Assembly: GCA_018895235.1 (NCBI GenBank)
Contig: JAHIOM010000011.1
Coordinates: 1 to 48,967, forward strand
Origin: Patescibacteria group bacterium
Lineage (GTDB): Bacteria > Patescibacteriota > Minisyncoccia > Minisyncoccales > Staskawiczbacteraceae
Reading direction: 5' to 3'
Length of the DNA stretch: 48,967 bases
The first letter of the stretch is position 1, and every line of letters begins with the position of its first letter. Below the pieces are notes generated by a model. It saw only the letters and a list, made by a program, of their open reading frames with translations, did no database searches and was not told the origin of the DNA. This document shows, in pieces, positions 31,727-39,147 of the stretch. The translations under genes were made by a program, and so were the position numbers.

Positions 31727-31729
31727 ATG

Positions 31730-31752
31730 AGCGAGGTTTTCAAGCCGAGCGA
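31730..31752 (+). repeat. Diverged family B element
   Basis: AGCGAGG-TTTTCAAG-CCGAGCGAA keeps the G-[CT]-GAGG and CCGAGCGA flanks of family B around a very short hairpin. It lies directly upstream of the GIY-YIG cassette. Confidence 0.4.
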
Positions 31753-31756
31753 ATTT

Positions 31757-32004
31757 ACCCCGCCCCCTATGCAGTATGTATTATATTTATATTCTTAAAA
31801 CTAAAAAAGGTTTCTATATTGGATATACAGAAGATTTAAAAAGAAGATTAAAACAACACCAAAGAGACAAAGAAAGTGTAAGATTAATCTACTATGAAGC
31901 TTATTTGACAGAAAAAATAGCTAGAACGCGCGAAAGAAAATTAAAATATTATGGTAGTGTCTGGCGAGCCCTCAAAAAAAGAATTATCGCTTAGGGGGCG
32001 GGGT
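31757..32004 (+). mobile_element. GIY-YIG cassette bounded by 12-bp inverted repeats
   Basis: ACCCCGCCCCCT (31757-31768) and its exact complement AGGGGGCGGGGT (31993-32004) flank the GIY-YIG gene. The right repeat overlaps the stop codon. The unit is 248 bp and lies between pilC and the major pilin, within the pilus locus. Confidence 0.65.
31776..31994 (+). CDS. Small GIY-YIG endonuclease
   Basis: The 72-residue protein is essentially one GIY-YIG domain (UvrC-N-like, YhbQ/URI type). YYIYILKTKKGFYIGYTEDLKRRLKQH contains both GIY-YIG strands (YIY...YIG) and the catalytic Arg. A conserved Glu lies in the later TERKLKYYG-like part. Such small nucleases act in homing, repair or unknown roles. Being boxed by inverted repeats and unrelated to pilus function, it looks like a passenger or driver of a mobile cassette. 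Confidence 0.85.
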   Translation: MYYIYILKTKKGFYIGYTEDLKRRLKQHQRDKESVRLIYYEAYLTEKIARTRERKLKYYGSVWRALKKRIIA

Positions 32005-32019
32005 GTTCGTTATTCACAC

Positions 32020-32047
32020 TTGACCTTACCTTGCAGTATCATATAAT
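32020..32047 (+). promoter_or_regulatory. Promoter of pilin gene
   Basis: TTGACC (32020-32025) and TATAAT (32042-32047) are 16 nt apart. An 80-nt AT-rich leader follows, containing a TAAAATTTT-ATAC-AAAATTTTA hairpin. Confidence 0.7.
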
Positions 32048-32129
32048 AAAATAACGTAACCCAAAGGGGTAAAATAAAAAAACAAAAGGTCGATTTAAAA
32101 TTTTATACAAAATTTTAAGAAAAAACAAA

Positions 32130-32561
32130 ATGAAATCATCTAAAAAAGGTTTTACATTAATTGAGTTATTGGTGGTAATCGCCATCATCGGTATTTTGGC
32201 CGCCATTGTTTTTGTTAATGTCAGTTCAGCTAGAAGTAAGGCAAAAGACGCTGGCATAAAAGGCAACTTGGCTTCTATACCAGCTACGGCGGAACTTAAA
32301 TATGATACTGCTAGCAGTTATGCTACAGTTTGTACGACGGCTGCGGACGGCAAACAAGCTTTTGATGCAGCAGCAGTTCAAGGGAAAACAACTACCTGTG
32401 GTGCCACTGCTTATAGTTGTTGTAACTCTGCGGCAACTACATATGTTGCTTGTGTTGAACTTAATGCTACTGCTGGCAAAGGTTGGTGTATTGATAATAC
32501 AGGAGCCAAAAAAGAAATAACCAATACAGCTTGTACATCTAGTATTACTGCATGTCCTTAA
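32130..32561 (+). CDS. pilA: Type IV prepilin (probable major pilin)
   Basis: The 143-residue protein has a short leader MKSSKKG cut before FTLIELLVVIAIIGILAAIVF, the classic N-methylated helix with Glu5. The C-terminal half is Ala/Thr-rich with several cysteines (about six to eight), suitable for disulfides in a surface-exposed globular domain. It has its own strong promoter and terminator within the operon, as expected for the most abundant pilin. A second prepilin lies at 41807-42247. Confidence 0.9.
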   Translation: MKSSKKGFTLIELLVVIAIIGILAAIVFVNVSSARSKAKDAGIKGNLASIPATAELKYDTASSYATVCTTAADGKQAFDAAAVQGKTTTCGATAYSCCNSAATTYVACVELNATAGKGWCIDNTGAKKEITNTACTSSITACP

Positions 32562-32576
32562 TATTGATACGTTGTT

Positions 32577-32612
32577 GAAAAACTGTCCCGATAAGCGGGA
32601 CAGTTTTTGTTT
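32577..32612 (+). terminator. Terminator of pilin gene
   Basis: AAACTGTCCCG-ATAA-GCGGGACAGTTTTTGTTT forms a 10-bp stem with U-run, 16 nt after the pilin stop. Confidence 0.9.
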
Positions 32613-32652
32613 ACGTCAAAGAAATAATGAGTTAAAATATAAATAGAAGAAA

Positions 32653-33465
32653 ATGTTTTTTAATTTTTTAAATATTTTTATATTTTTATTTGGTTTGATT
32701 GTCGGCAGTTTTTTAAACTGCGTGATTTATAGGCTTGCCCTCACACCAAAACTTGGTAGTGATGGGTTGGAGAAAAAACAGAGTTTTTTAACTGGTCGCT
32801 CTTATTGTCCAAAATGCAAGCATCAGTTAAATTGGTATGATTTAATACCGATTTTAAGTTATTTGCTGTTGTTCGGAAAATGCCGTTATTGCAAGAAATC
32901 AATCTCTTTCCAATACCCCTTAGTAGAATTGGCAACGGGATTATTGTTTTTAGCAGTTTTTAATCCAGAGTATGCGGTTCGGACTCTCTATTTATTGCTG
33001 ATTACTTGTTTTTTGGTAGTTATTTTTGTTTACGATTTAAAGCATTACATTATTCCAGATAAAATTGTTTTTCCCGCTATCGGCATTGCTCTTTTTTATA
33101 GCTTGTTTTTGTTGTTCACCGGCGACTATTCATTATCCCATTTTTTAAGCATGATTTACGCCGGAATTTTACCAGCCTTGTTTTTCTTTTTGATATTTAT
33201 TATATCTAAAGGAAAATGGCTGGGATTTGGCGATGTTAAATTAGTGTTTTTTATGGGTTTGTTTTTGGGTTTTCCGGAAATATTAGCAGCTCTGTTTTTA
33301 GCCGTGTTTTTAGGTGGTATAATAGGGATAGGATTGATTATTGCCAAGATTAAAAAAATAAAAAGCGAAATACCTTTTGGTCCATTTTTAATTATAGGCA
33401 CTTATCTGGCCTTATTTTTCGGCCAGGAGTTGGTTAATTGGTATTTAAATTTACTTCTTTCGTGA
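32653..33465 (+). CDS. pilD: Prepilin leader peptidase / N-methyltransferase PilD
   Basis: PilD cuts prepilin leaders and methylates the new N-terminus. The 270 residues contain about seven to eight helices. The zinc loop CPKC...CRYC (about 52-80) gives the methyltransferase part. The protease aspartates lie in VYDLKHYIIPDK and GFGDVKL. Between GSFLNCVIYRL and the zinc loop, an extra TPKLGSDG is encoded by a palindromic segment (32738-32766). It serves the prepilins of the same operon. Confidence 0.94.
   Translation: MFFNFLNIFIFLFGLIVGSFLNCVIYRLALTPKLGSDGLEKKQSFLTGRSYCPKCKHQLNWYDLIPILSYLLLFGKCRYCKKSISFQYPLVELATGLLFLAVFNPEYAVRTLYLLLITCFLVVIFVYDLKHYIIPDKIVFPAIGIALFYSLFLLFTGDYSLSHFLSMIYAGILPALFFFLIFIISKGKWLGFGDVKLVFFMGLFLGFPEILAALFLAVFLGGIIGIGLIIAKIKKIKSEIPFGPFLIIGTYLALFFGQELVNWYLNLLLS
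32738..32766. repeat. Palindrome inside pilD
   Basis: CCCTCACACCAAAAC...TTGGTAGTGATGGG is an imperfect palindrome in frame in pilD. It resembles the arms at 5189 and the palindrome at 35365. Confidence 0.55.
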
Positions 33466-34052
33466 CAAAACAAAACGGTTTTACTTTAATTGAAATGGTA
33501 GTGGTGATTGGCATTATTATTGTGCTCGTAAGCATTACGGTTGCTAATTTTAGCGAGGTAAGGGGACAGCTGGCCTTAAAAAGAGCAGCTCACCAATTAA
33601 TGCAGGATTTAAGAAAAGCCCAGGAAATGGCAATGTCCTCAGCAGGGTTAAATGGCACAGGGGATTGTTCTCTGCCGGTAAGGGGTTACGGTATCTATAT
33701 TGACTGCTTAACAGATAATAAAAGTTACAAACTATATGCCGATACAACGGCAGATACTGGTTTTGATTGTGAAACCTATCCTCCCACAGAATGTTGGGAA
33801 TACTATAATCCACCCGATTGCATCATTGAAACTCTTTTTATCCAAGAAAACGGAGTGATTATAAAAGAAATAAATAATACAACCGGAGGAGGAAGGATTA
33901 GTATTAATTTTAAACCGCCGAATCCCAATATAAAAATAAAATGGCTTTTATCTATCGCGGATGAGGTTGAAATTGTTTTGGCTTTGGAATCCGATCAAAC
34001 GAAAACCAAAACAGTTATTGCTAATAGGATAGGCCTACTGCAAATAAAATAA
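33462..34052 (+). CDS. GspH/FimT-type minor pseudopilin
   Basis: I start this gene at GTG 33462, where GTGA overlaps the pilD stop. This gives a six-residue leader MTKQNG before FTLIEMVVVIGIIIVLVSITV, the pilin helix. The ORF-track start is 24 nt upstream. The body has about 196 residues, and QLALKRAAHQLMQDLRKAQEMAMSSA matches the early part of GspH/FimT domains. Several Cys and Tyr/Pro-rich loops follow. It probably caps or initiates the pilus. Confidence 0.82.
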   Translation: MTKQNGFTLIEMVVVIGIIIVLVSITVANFSEVRGQLALKRAAHQLMQDLRKAQEMAMSSAGLNGTGDCSLPVRGYGIYIDCLTDNKSYKLYADTTADTGFDCETYPPTECWEYYNPPDCIIETLFIQENGVIIKEINNTTGGGRISINFKPPNPNIKIKWLLSIADEVEIVLALESDQTKTKTVIANRIGLLQIK

Positions 34053-34065
34053 CTAGTTAGTAAAC

Positions 34066-34572
34066 ATGAAAGGTTTTTTCTCTTTTAAGAAAAATAAGGG
34101 CTTTACAATGTTGGAAATGATAATTGCCACCTTTATTTTAGTTGTTGGCATCATCAGCGTATATTCTTCTTTTGCCCGCATAACAATTGCAACATCAATT
34201 GTTTCATCAAAATTAACGGCTGCTTACTTAGCCCAAGAAGGTATAGAAATAATAAGGAATATTAGGGACACAAATTGGCTGAAAGGCTTTAACCAAGATA
34301 ACGGTTTAAGTACGACTTGTTCTCTTGGATGTGAAGCCGATTATACGACCAAAACAGTTGAACAAATAGCCGCTTATGCGGGAATGCCCTTGTGTATAAA
34401 CACCGAGGGTTTTTATAATCATTTTAGCGGTTCCCAAACGATATTTAAAAGAAAAATCACAATTACTTCCCCTGTTGCTGATGTTCTTCTGGTTTCTGTT
34501 CTTATAGAATGGGAAGACAGGGGAACGCCATATAATTTTACAGCCGAAGAATCTTTATATGATTGGTATTAA
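34066..34572 (+). CDS. PilV-like minor pseudopilin
   Basis: The 168-residue protein has a leader MKGFFSFKKNKG then FTMLEMIIATFILVVGIISVYSSF, the N-methylation helix with Glu5. Next come AYLAQEGIEIIRNIRDTNWL, typical of PilV/type IV modification-like minor pilins, and a C-terminal beta-rich domain (KRKITITSPVADVLLVSVLIEWEDRG). It lies 13 nt after the FimT-like gene. Confidence 0.82.
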   Translation: MKGFFSFKKNKGFTMLEMIIATFILVVGIISVYSSFARITIATSIVSSKLTAAYLAQEGIEIIRNIRDTNWLKGFNQDNGLSTTCSLGCEADYTTKTVEQIAAYAGMPLCINTEGFYNHFSGSQTIFKRKITITSPVADVLLVSVLIEWEDRGTPYNFTAEESLYDWY

Positions 34573-34624
34573 TAAAAATAACAAGCTGGTAATAAGAAAA
34601 AAAGCTTTTAAATCAAGGGGATTT

Positions 34625-34726
34625 ACCCTTCACCTTTTATTTCCTATATGAAAATTAAACAAAGTAAAATTAATAAACAATCAAAGTATTACTTTTCTCA
34701 TAACATCATTAAAAAAGGTGAAGGGT
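34625..34726. repeat. Inverted-repeat family C, copy 2, overlapping PilW-like gene
   Basis: Left arm ACCCTTCACCTTTT (34625-34638) and right arm AAAAGGTGAAGGGT (34713-34726). The right arm encodes KGEG of the prepilin cleavage site KKGEG-FTLIEL in the next gene. The ATG of that gene also lies inside the unit. Confidence 0.7.
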
Positions 34727-35256
34727 TTACTTTGATTGAGCTGATAGTGGTTGCTTCTATTTTTTCTCTGGTTCTTTTTACCGCCACCGACCTTTTTATT
34801 TCCATATTTCAGCAACAGAGAAGAACACTAAACCAGCAAGAGCTTTTAAACCAAACCAGTTATGCCGTTGAATATATAAGCAGAGCCATAAGAATGGCAA
34901 AAAAAGACGACAGCGGTTTTTGTTTGGGAACCCCAAATATAAGTTATGCGCTTACGCGTGAAAATACAGGTGTAAAATTTATTAACCATTCTAATAGCGA
35001 TATTTGCCAAGAATTTTTTTGGGACTCCCTTACTAAAGAACTAAAAGAATCAAGATATGGCGGTACCCCTCTTTCTCTTATTTCAGACCACTTACAGGTG
35101 AATTATTTAAGCATTGAGCTTTCCGGAGAGTCGGGCGACGATGATTTACAGCCAAGAGTTACTATTTCAATGGAAATTCAGGTTAAAGGAACTGGAGAAC
35201 AGCCCAAAAAACAAATTCAAACAACAATTTCTCAAAGAAACTTAGATGTCCAATAA
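34648..35256 (+). CDS. PilW-like minor pseudopilin
   Basis: The 202-residue protein has an unusually long leader of 26 residues (Lys/Asn/Ser-rich) before FTLIELIVVASIFSLVLFTATDLFI. The body contains QQRRTLNQQELLNQTSYAVEYISRAIRMAKKD, a pattern seen in PilW/GspJ-like minor pilins. The whole leader is encoded by an inverted-repeat element (family C) whose right arm supplies the KGEG before the cut site. The original leader may therefore have been replaced by repeat DNA. Confidence 0.82.
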   Translation: MKIKQSKINKQSKYYFSHNIIKKGEGFTLIELIVVASIFSLVLFTATDLFISIFQQQRRTLNQQELLNQTSYAVEYISRAIRMAKKDDSGFCLGTPNISYALTRENTGVKFINHSNSDICQEFFWDSLTKELKESRYGGTPLSLISDHLQVNYLSIELSGESGDDDLQPRVTISMEIQVKGTGEQPKKQIQTTISQRNLDVQ

Positions 35257-35262
35257 TTGCAA

Positions 35263-35308
35263 GCGAGGGAGAAAAAGAAGAATTCATTCTTATTTTTCGA
35301 CCGAGCGA
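35263..35308 (+). repeat. Family B element, copy 5
   Basis: GCGAGGGAGAAAAAGAAGAAT...CGACCGAGCGAAA has the same flanks as copies 1-4. The hairpin is GAAAAAGAAGAAT/ATTCTTATTTTTC with one mismatch. The ATG of the mini-ORF is AAA here, so the hairpin is kept while the peptide start is lost. Confidence 0.65.
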
Positions 35309-35341
35309 AACAATTATATAAACTTTGATTTCTATAAAACT

Positions 35342-35854
35342 ATGAATTTATTTAGAAAAAATAAACCCTCACTACCAAAAATTTGGTGCGGGGGTAAAGA
35401 AAAGGGCGTTGCCCTATTGATTGTATTTTTTATTATGGGTATATCTCTGAGCGTTTTTTTGGGGGTTAGCGCGATTCTATTCAGCGAAATTAAAGTAATA
35501 AGAGGAATGGGATATTCTGTGAAGGCATTTTATGCCGCCGATACGGGAATAGAGGAACTTCTTTACCTTGATAAAAAGAAAATACCAGATGAAGGGACGC
35601 GGGGCTTTTGCGATATTTGTAATAGCTGTCTTTCGTTTGACTGCCAGGGCTGTTCAGTTTCTGCCGATTGCGACCCAATAGACTGCACGAATTGTCAGGT
35701 TTCTTATTGTGTCGGTAGTGGTTGCGACGGAACTGGTGATAAGAAATATATCGTGATAGGCAGTATTACGCCAGAAGAAGAAAGTTTTAAATCTTACGGA
35801 AGTTATCAAGGAACAACAAGAGCAATTGAATTAGAATTAAATATCGGTTATTAA
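35342..35854 (+). CDS. PilX-like minor pilin component
   Basis: I start at the internal ATG (MNLFRKNK...) because the ORF-track start would make a 55-residue leader out of the family B element. The resulting 170 residues have KGVALLIVFFIMGISLSVFLGVSAI, a PilX-type helix without Glu5. KAFYAADTGIEELLYLDKK follows, typical for PilX/GspK N-domains, and then a Cys-rich part (about ten Cys) that may bind metal or form disulfides. The leader residues PSLPKIWCGGK are encoded by a palindrome (35365-35395). Confidence 0.75.
   Translation: MNLFRKNKPSLPKIWCGGKEKGVALLIVFFIMGISLSVFLGVSAILFSEIKVIRGMGYSVKAFYAADTGIEELLYLDKKKIPDEGTRGFCDICNSCLSFDCQGCSVSADCDPIDCTNCQVSYCVGSGCDGTGDKKYIVIGSITPEEESFKSYGSYQGTTRAIELELNIGY
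35365..35395. repeat. Palindrome in leader of PilX-like gene
   Basis: ACCCTCACTACCAAA-AA-TTTGGTGCGGGGGT forms a nearly perfect hairpin in frame within the leader codons. It matches the palindrome in the P-type ATPase (ACCAAA-AA-TTTGGT core). Confidence 0.7.
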
Positions 35855-35863
35855 ATTTTAGAC

Positions 35864-37927
35864 ATGGCAAGAGAAGAATTAAAAAAAAGAATAGGAAAAC
35901 TTAGGGAGTTGATTAATCACCACCGCTATCTTTATCATGTTTTAGATAAACAAGAAATCTCAGATGAGGCCTTGGACTCTCTTAAAAAAGAACTTTTTGA
36001 TTTAGAACAAAAATACCCTGAGTTTATTACTCTTGATTCGCCCACTCAAAGGGTGGGAGGAGCGCCCCTAAAAGAGTTTAAGAAAATAAGGCATCCAGAA
36101 AGGATGCTTTCTTTGAATGATGTTTTTTCAAAACAAGATTTTTTAGATTGGCAGGAAAGAGTTTCGAAACTTCTAACCGAAAAAGAAAAAAAAGACATAG
36201 ATTTTTATTGCGAATTAAAATTAGACGGCTTGGCAATAGAACTTATTTATGAAAATGGATTATTAAAAACAGGTTCAACCCGCGGCGACGGAATTGTAGG
36301 CGAGGATGTTACCCAAAACTTAAAAACAATAGAGGCAGTTCCCTTGAGATTGAGAGATATAAATAAGGTTATAGAAGAACTAAAAAAAGAAAACTTAAAG
36401 AAAATTGCCGAAAATATAAGGAATAAAGGGCTGAAAAAAGTAATTGTCCGGGGTGAAGTGTTTCTGACCAAAAAAGAGTTTGAAAAAATTAATAAAATCC
36501 AAGTAAAAAAGGGACTGCCCTTGTATGCCAATCCCCGAAATATAGCAGCAGGTTCAATTCGCCAACTTGATCCAAAGGTTACGGCTTTACGCCAGCTTGA
36601 TTCTAACGCTTACGATTTATTAACTGATTTTGGTCAGAAGACCCATGAAGAAACGCACAAAATTCTAAAAGCTCTTGGGTTTAAAATAAACAAAAATAAT
36701 AAATATCGCCAAAACGCCAATAAAGTTTTTGAACTTCATAAATTTTGGCAGAAAAACAGGGATAGCCTTCCTTACGAGATTGATGGCATTGTCGTTATTA
36801 TCAACAATAACAACATTTTTAAGAAGTTGGGAGTGGTGGGCAAAGCGCCCAGAGGGGCAGTTGCTTTTAAATTCTCCCTAAAACAAGCGACTACTAAGGT
36901 CGAAGATATTTTTATTCAGGTCGGCAGGACCGGAGCTATGACTCCGGTTGCCCGCTTAAAACCGGTAAGCATTTCCGGGGTTACGATTACTCGGGCTACC
37001 CTTCATAATAAAGACGAGATTAAAAGGTTAGGAGTGAAAATTGGAGATACGGTGATAGTTGGCAGGGCAGGAGATGTAATCCCCGATATTGTTAAGGTAT
37101 TGACCGAATTGAGGACCGGAAAAGAGAAAGATTTTAAAATGCCAAAAGTTTGTCCCTCCTGCGGATCAAAACTAATAAAATCAGAAAGAGAATTGTTTTG
37201 GCGTTGTCCCAATTCAAAATGTTTTGCAAGAAAAAGAAGGGCTCTTTATTATTTCGTTTCCAGGGGGGCTTTTGATATTAGGGGATTAGGTCCTAAAATT
37301 ATTGACCGTCTTTTGGAAGAAGGATTAATCCGAGACGCAGCTGATTTATTTGAATTAAAAGAAGGAGATGTAGTCCAATTAGAGAGGTTTGCTGAAAAAT
37401 CAGCTGAAAATCTGATTAAAGCAGTTCAAAACAGCAGGAAAATATCTTTGCCGCGATTTATTTATGCTTTGGGCATTAGAAATGTAGGACAAGAAACCAG
37501 CCAAGATTTGGCAGAATATTTTGGAGATATGGGAAAGCTAGAAAAAGCAAACCTTGATGAACTGCAAAAAATAAAAGACATTGGACCCGTAGTTGCCGAG
37601 TCAATTAATAAGTGGTTTTCAGATGAAAGAAATAGGAAATTCTTATGGAGGCTTAAAATATCAATTAATATAATCAAAACAAAAAAGGAAATAAAAGGCG
37701 GAAAACTAAAAGGAAGAAGGTTTGTTTTAACCGGAGAATTAAAAACTATGTCCAGAAATCGGGTCAGAGAAATAATAAGAAATCTTGACGGTAATGTTTC
37801 AGAAGCGGTTTCCAAAAACACCGATTTTGTTGTTGTCGGTTTAAACCCCGGCTCAAAATTAAAGATGGCAGAGAAATTGGGCGTAAAAACCATAAAAGAA
37901 GAAGAATTTTTAAAATTATTGCAATAA
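35864..37927 (+). CDS. ligA: NAD-dependent DNA ligase
   Basis: LigA seals nicks using NAD+. The 687 residues comprise domain Ia and the adenylation domain with CELKLDGLAIEL (about 115-126; the Lys is the AMP acceptor), an OB fold, and a zinc finger CPSC...CPNSKC (about 430-455). Helix-hairpin-helix repeats (GIRNVG, IKDIGPVVAESI) and a C-terminal BRCT domain (GRRFVLTGELKTMSRNRVREII) complete it. Length and order are typical. It is co-directional with the pilus genes, 9 nt after the PilX-like gene. Confidence 0.97.
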   Translation: MAREELKKRIGKLRELINHHRYLYHVLDKQEISDEALDSLKKELFDLEQKYPEFITLDSPTQRVGGAPLKEFKKIRHPERMLSLNDVFSKQDFLDWQERVSKLLTEKEKKDIDFYCELKLDGLAIELIYENGLLKTGSTRGDGIVGEDVTQNLKTIEAVPLRLRDINKVIEELKKENLKKIAENIRNKGLKKVIVRGEVFLTKKEFEKINKIQVKKGLPLYANPRNIAAGSIRQLDPKVTALRQLDSNAYDLLTDFGQKTHEETHKILKALGFKINKNNKYRQNANKVFELHKFWQKNRDSLPYEIDGIVVIINNNNIFKKLGVVGKAPRGAVAFKFSLKQATTKVEDIFIQVGRTGAMTPVARLKPVSISGVTITRATLHNKDEIKRLGVKIGDTVIVGRAGDVIPDIVKVLTELRTGKEKDFKMPKVCPSCGSKLIKSERELFWRCPNSKCFARKRRALYYFVSRGAFDIRGLGPKIIDRLLEEGLIRDAADLFELKEGDVVQLERFAEKSAENLIKAVQNSRKISLPRFIYALGIRNVGQETSQDLAEYFGDMGKLEKANLDELQKIKDIGPVVAESINKWFSDERNRKFLWRLKISINIIKTKKEIKGGKLKGRRFVLTGELKTMSRNRVREIIRNLDGNVSEAVSKNTDFVVVGLNPGSKLKMAEKLGVKTIKEEEFLKLLQ

Positions 37928-37932
37928 TATAA

Positions 37933-39042
37933 ATGTTTGGCAATTTGTCTTTTAAACCATTAAGGGCCCACCTTAGGAGGTTGGATTGGTTGCTTGCGGG
38001 CAGCGCAATATTGTTAACTATTATCGGACTATTAGCAATATATAGCTCCTCTTTGAGAAAAGGAGATTTTTTGAATTTTAAAAAACAAATACTTTTTTTT
38101 ACGGTGGGTTTTATTTTAATGATTTTAATTAGTTTTTTTGATCACCGTGTATTAAAAAACAACTCATATTTAATCTTAATCCTTTATTTTCTCGCTCTTT
38201 TGTTTTTAATAGGTTTATTCTTTTTTGCCCCGGAAATCAGAGGAAAAAGAGGATGGTATAAATTTGGGGTAATGTCTTTTGATCCTATTGAACTGCTTAA
38301 AATTACTCTGATTATCCTGTTAGCTAAATATTTTTCTATGAGACACGCTGAAATGTATAGGTTCTGGCATATTGTTTTTTCTGGCATTTATGTTTTAGTC
38401 CCTTGTTTGCTGATTTTCTTTCAGCCGGACTTAGGCGCGGTTTTAATTTTGGTAATCGTCTGGCTCTCTATTTTATTGATTTCCGGGATTAAAATTCGCC
38501 ACTTCTTAATTCTTTCTTTGGTCGGTCTTATTTTATTACTGCTTTCCTGGCAGTTTCTGTTGCATGATTATCAAAAGAGCAGAGTCTTGGATTTTATTTT
38601 CCCTTATGACCCCTTGGGCACCTCTTGGAGCCAGAGTCAGGCGGAGATTGCTATTGGTTCTGGTCAAATCTTTGGCCGCGGTTTTACCAAAGGTTCTCAA
38701 ACCCAATATGGGTTTTTACCAGAGCCTCATACTGATTTCATCTTTTCGGTTGTTGCTGAAGAATCCGGTTTGGTTGGCGTACTGCTTGTATTTTTTCTTT
38801 ATTCCATATTGATTTGGAGGACAATTAAAATCGCTGTTATGTCTCGGTCTAACTTTCCTCGGCTTTTTGCTTCTGGTTTCGCTGTTATTTTAATTGCCCA
38901 ATTTTTTATCAATATCGGGATGAATGCCGGTATCCTTCCGGTTATTGGGATTTACCTTCCTTTAATCAGTTACGGCGGTTCGGGATTGATAGGGACGTTT
39001 GTTGGTCTTGGAATTATACAAAGTATAAAGATTAAAACATAG
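37933..39042 (+). CDS. rodA: RodA/FtsW-type peptidoglycan polymerase
   Basis: SEDS proteins polymerise lipid II glycans in the membrane. The 369-residue protein has ten predicted helices. FQPDLGAVLILVIVWL, GRGFTKGSQTQYGFLPEPHTDFIFSVVAEE and NIGMNAGILPVIGIYLPLISYGGSG are the family blocks, the middle one including the catalytic Asp region. The GILPV-G-YLPLISYGGS form and the lack of a long cytoplasmic tail favour RodA over FtsW. It starts 5 nt after ligA. Confidence 0.9.
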   Translation: MFGNLSFKPLRAHLRRLDWLLAGSAILLTIIGLLAIYSSSLRKGDFLNFKKQILFFTVGFILMILISFFDHRVLKNNSYLILILYFLALLFLIGLFFFAPEIRGKRGWYKFGVMSFDPIELLKITLIILLAKYFSMRHAEMYRFWHIVFSGIYVLVPCLLIFFQPDLGAVLILVIVWLSILLISGIKIRHFLILSLVGLILLLLSWQFLLHDYQKSRVLDFIFPYDPLGTSWSQSQAEIAIGSGQIFGRGFTKGSQTQYGFLPEPHTDFIFSVVAEESGLVGVLLVFFLYSILIWRTIKIAVMSRSNFPRLFASGFAVILIAQFFINIGMNAGILPVIGIYLPLISYGGSGLIGTFVGLGIIQSIKIKT

Positions 39043-39066
39043 GCGCCATAATCGGTTCAGCTATTG

Positions 39067-39134
39067 ACCCTTCACCTTTCTTTTGTTATACTTTATTATA
39101 TTGTGTTCTAAGTGACAAAAAGAAGGTGAAGGGT
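39067..39134. repeat. Inverted-repeat family C, copy 3
   Basis: ACCCTTCACCTTTC... (39067) and ...GAAGGTGAAGGGT (to 39134) bound a 68-bp AT-rich unit between the rodA-type gene and the IS element. The arms match 7630-7716. Confidence 0.7.
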
Positions 39135-39147
39135 GCGGAAGATGAGA

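Noticed and set aside
35246-35341. Upstream extension of the PilX-like ORF
   Set aside because: The extra 32 residues are encoded by the family B repeat and give no sensible pilin leader. The internal ATG is a better start.
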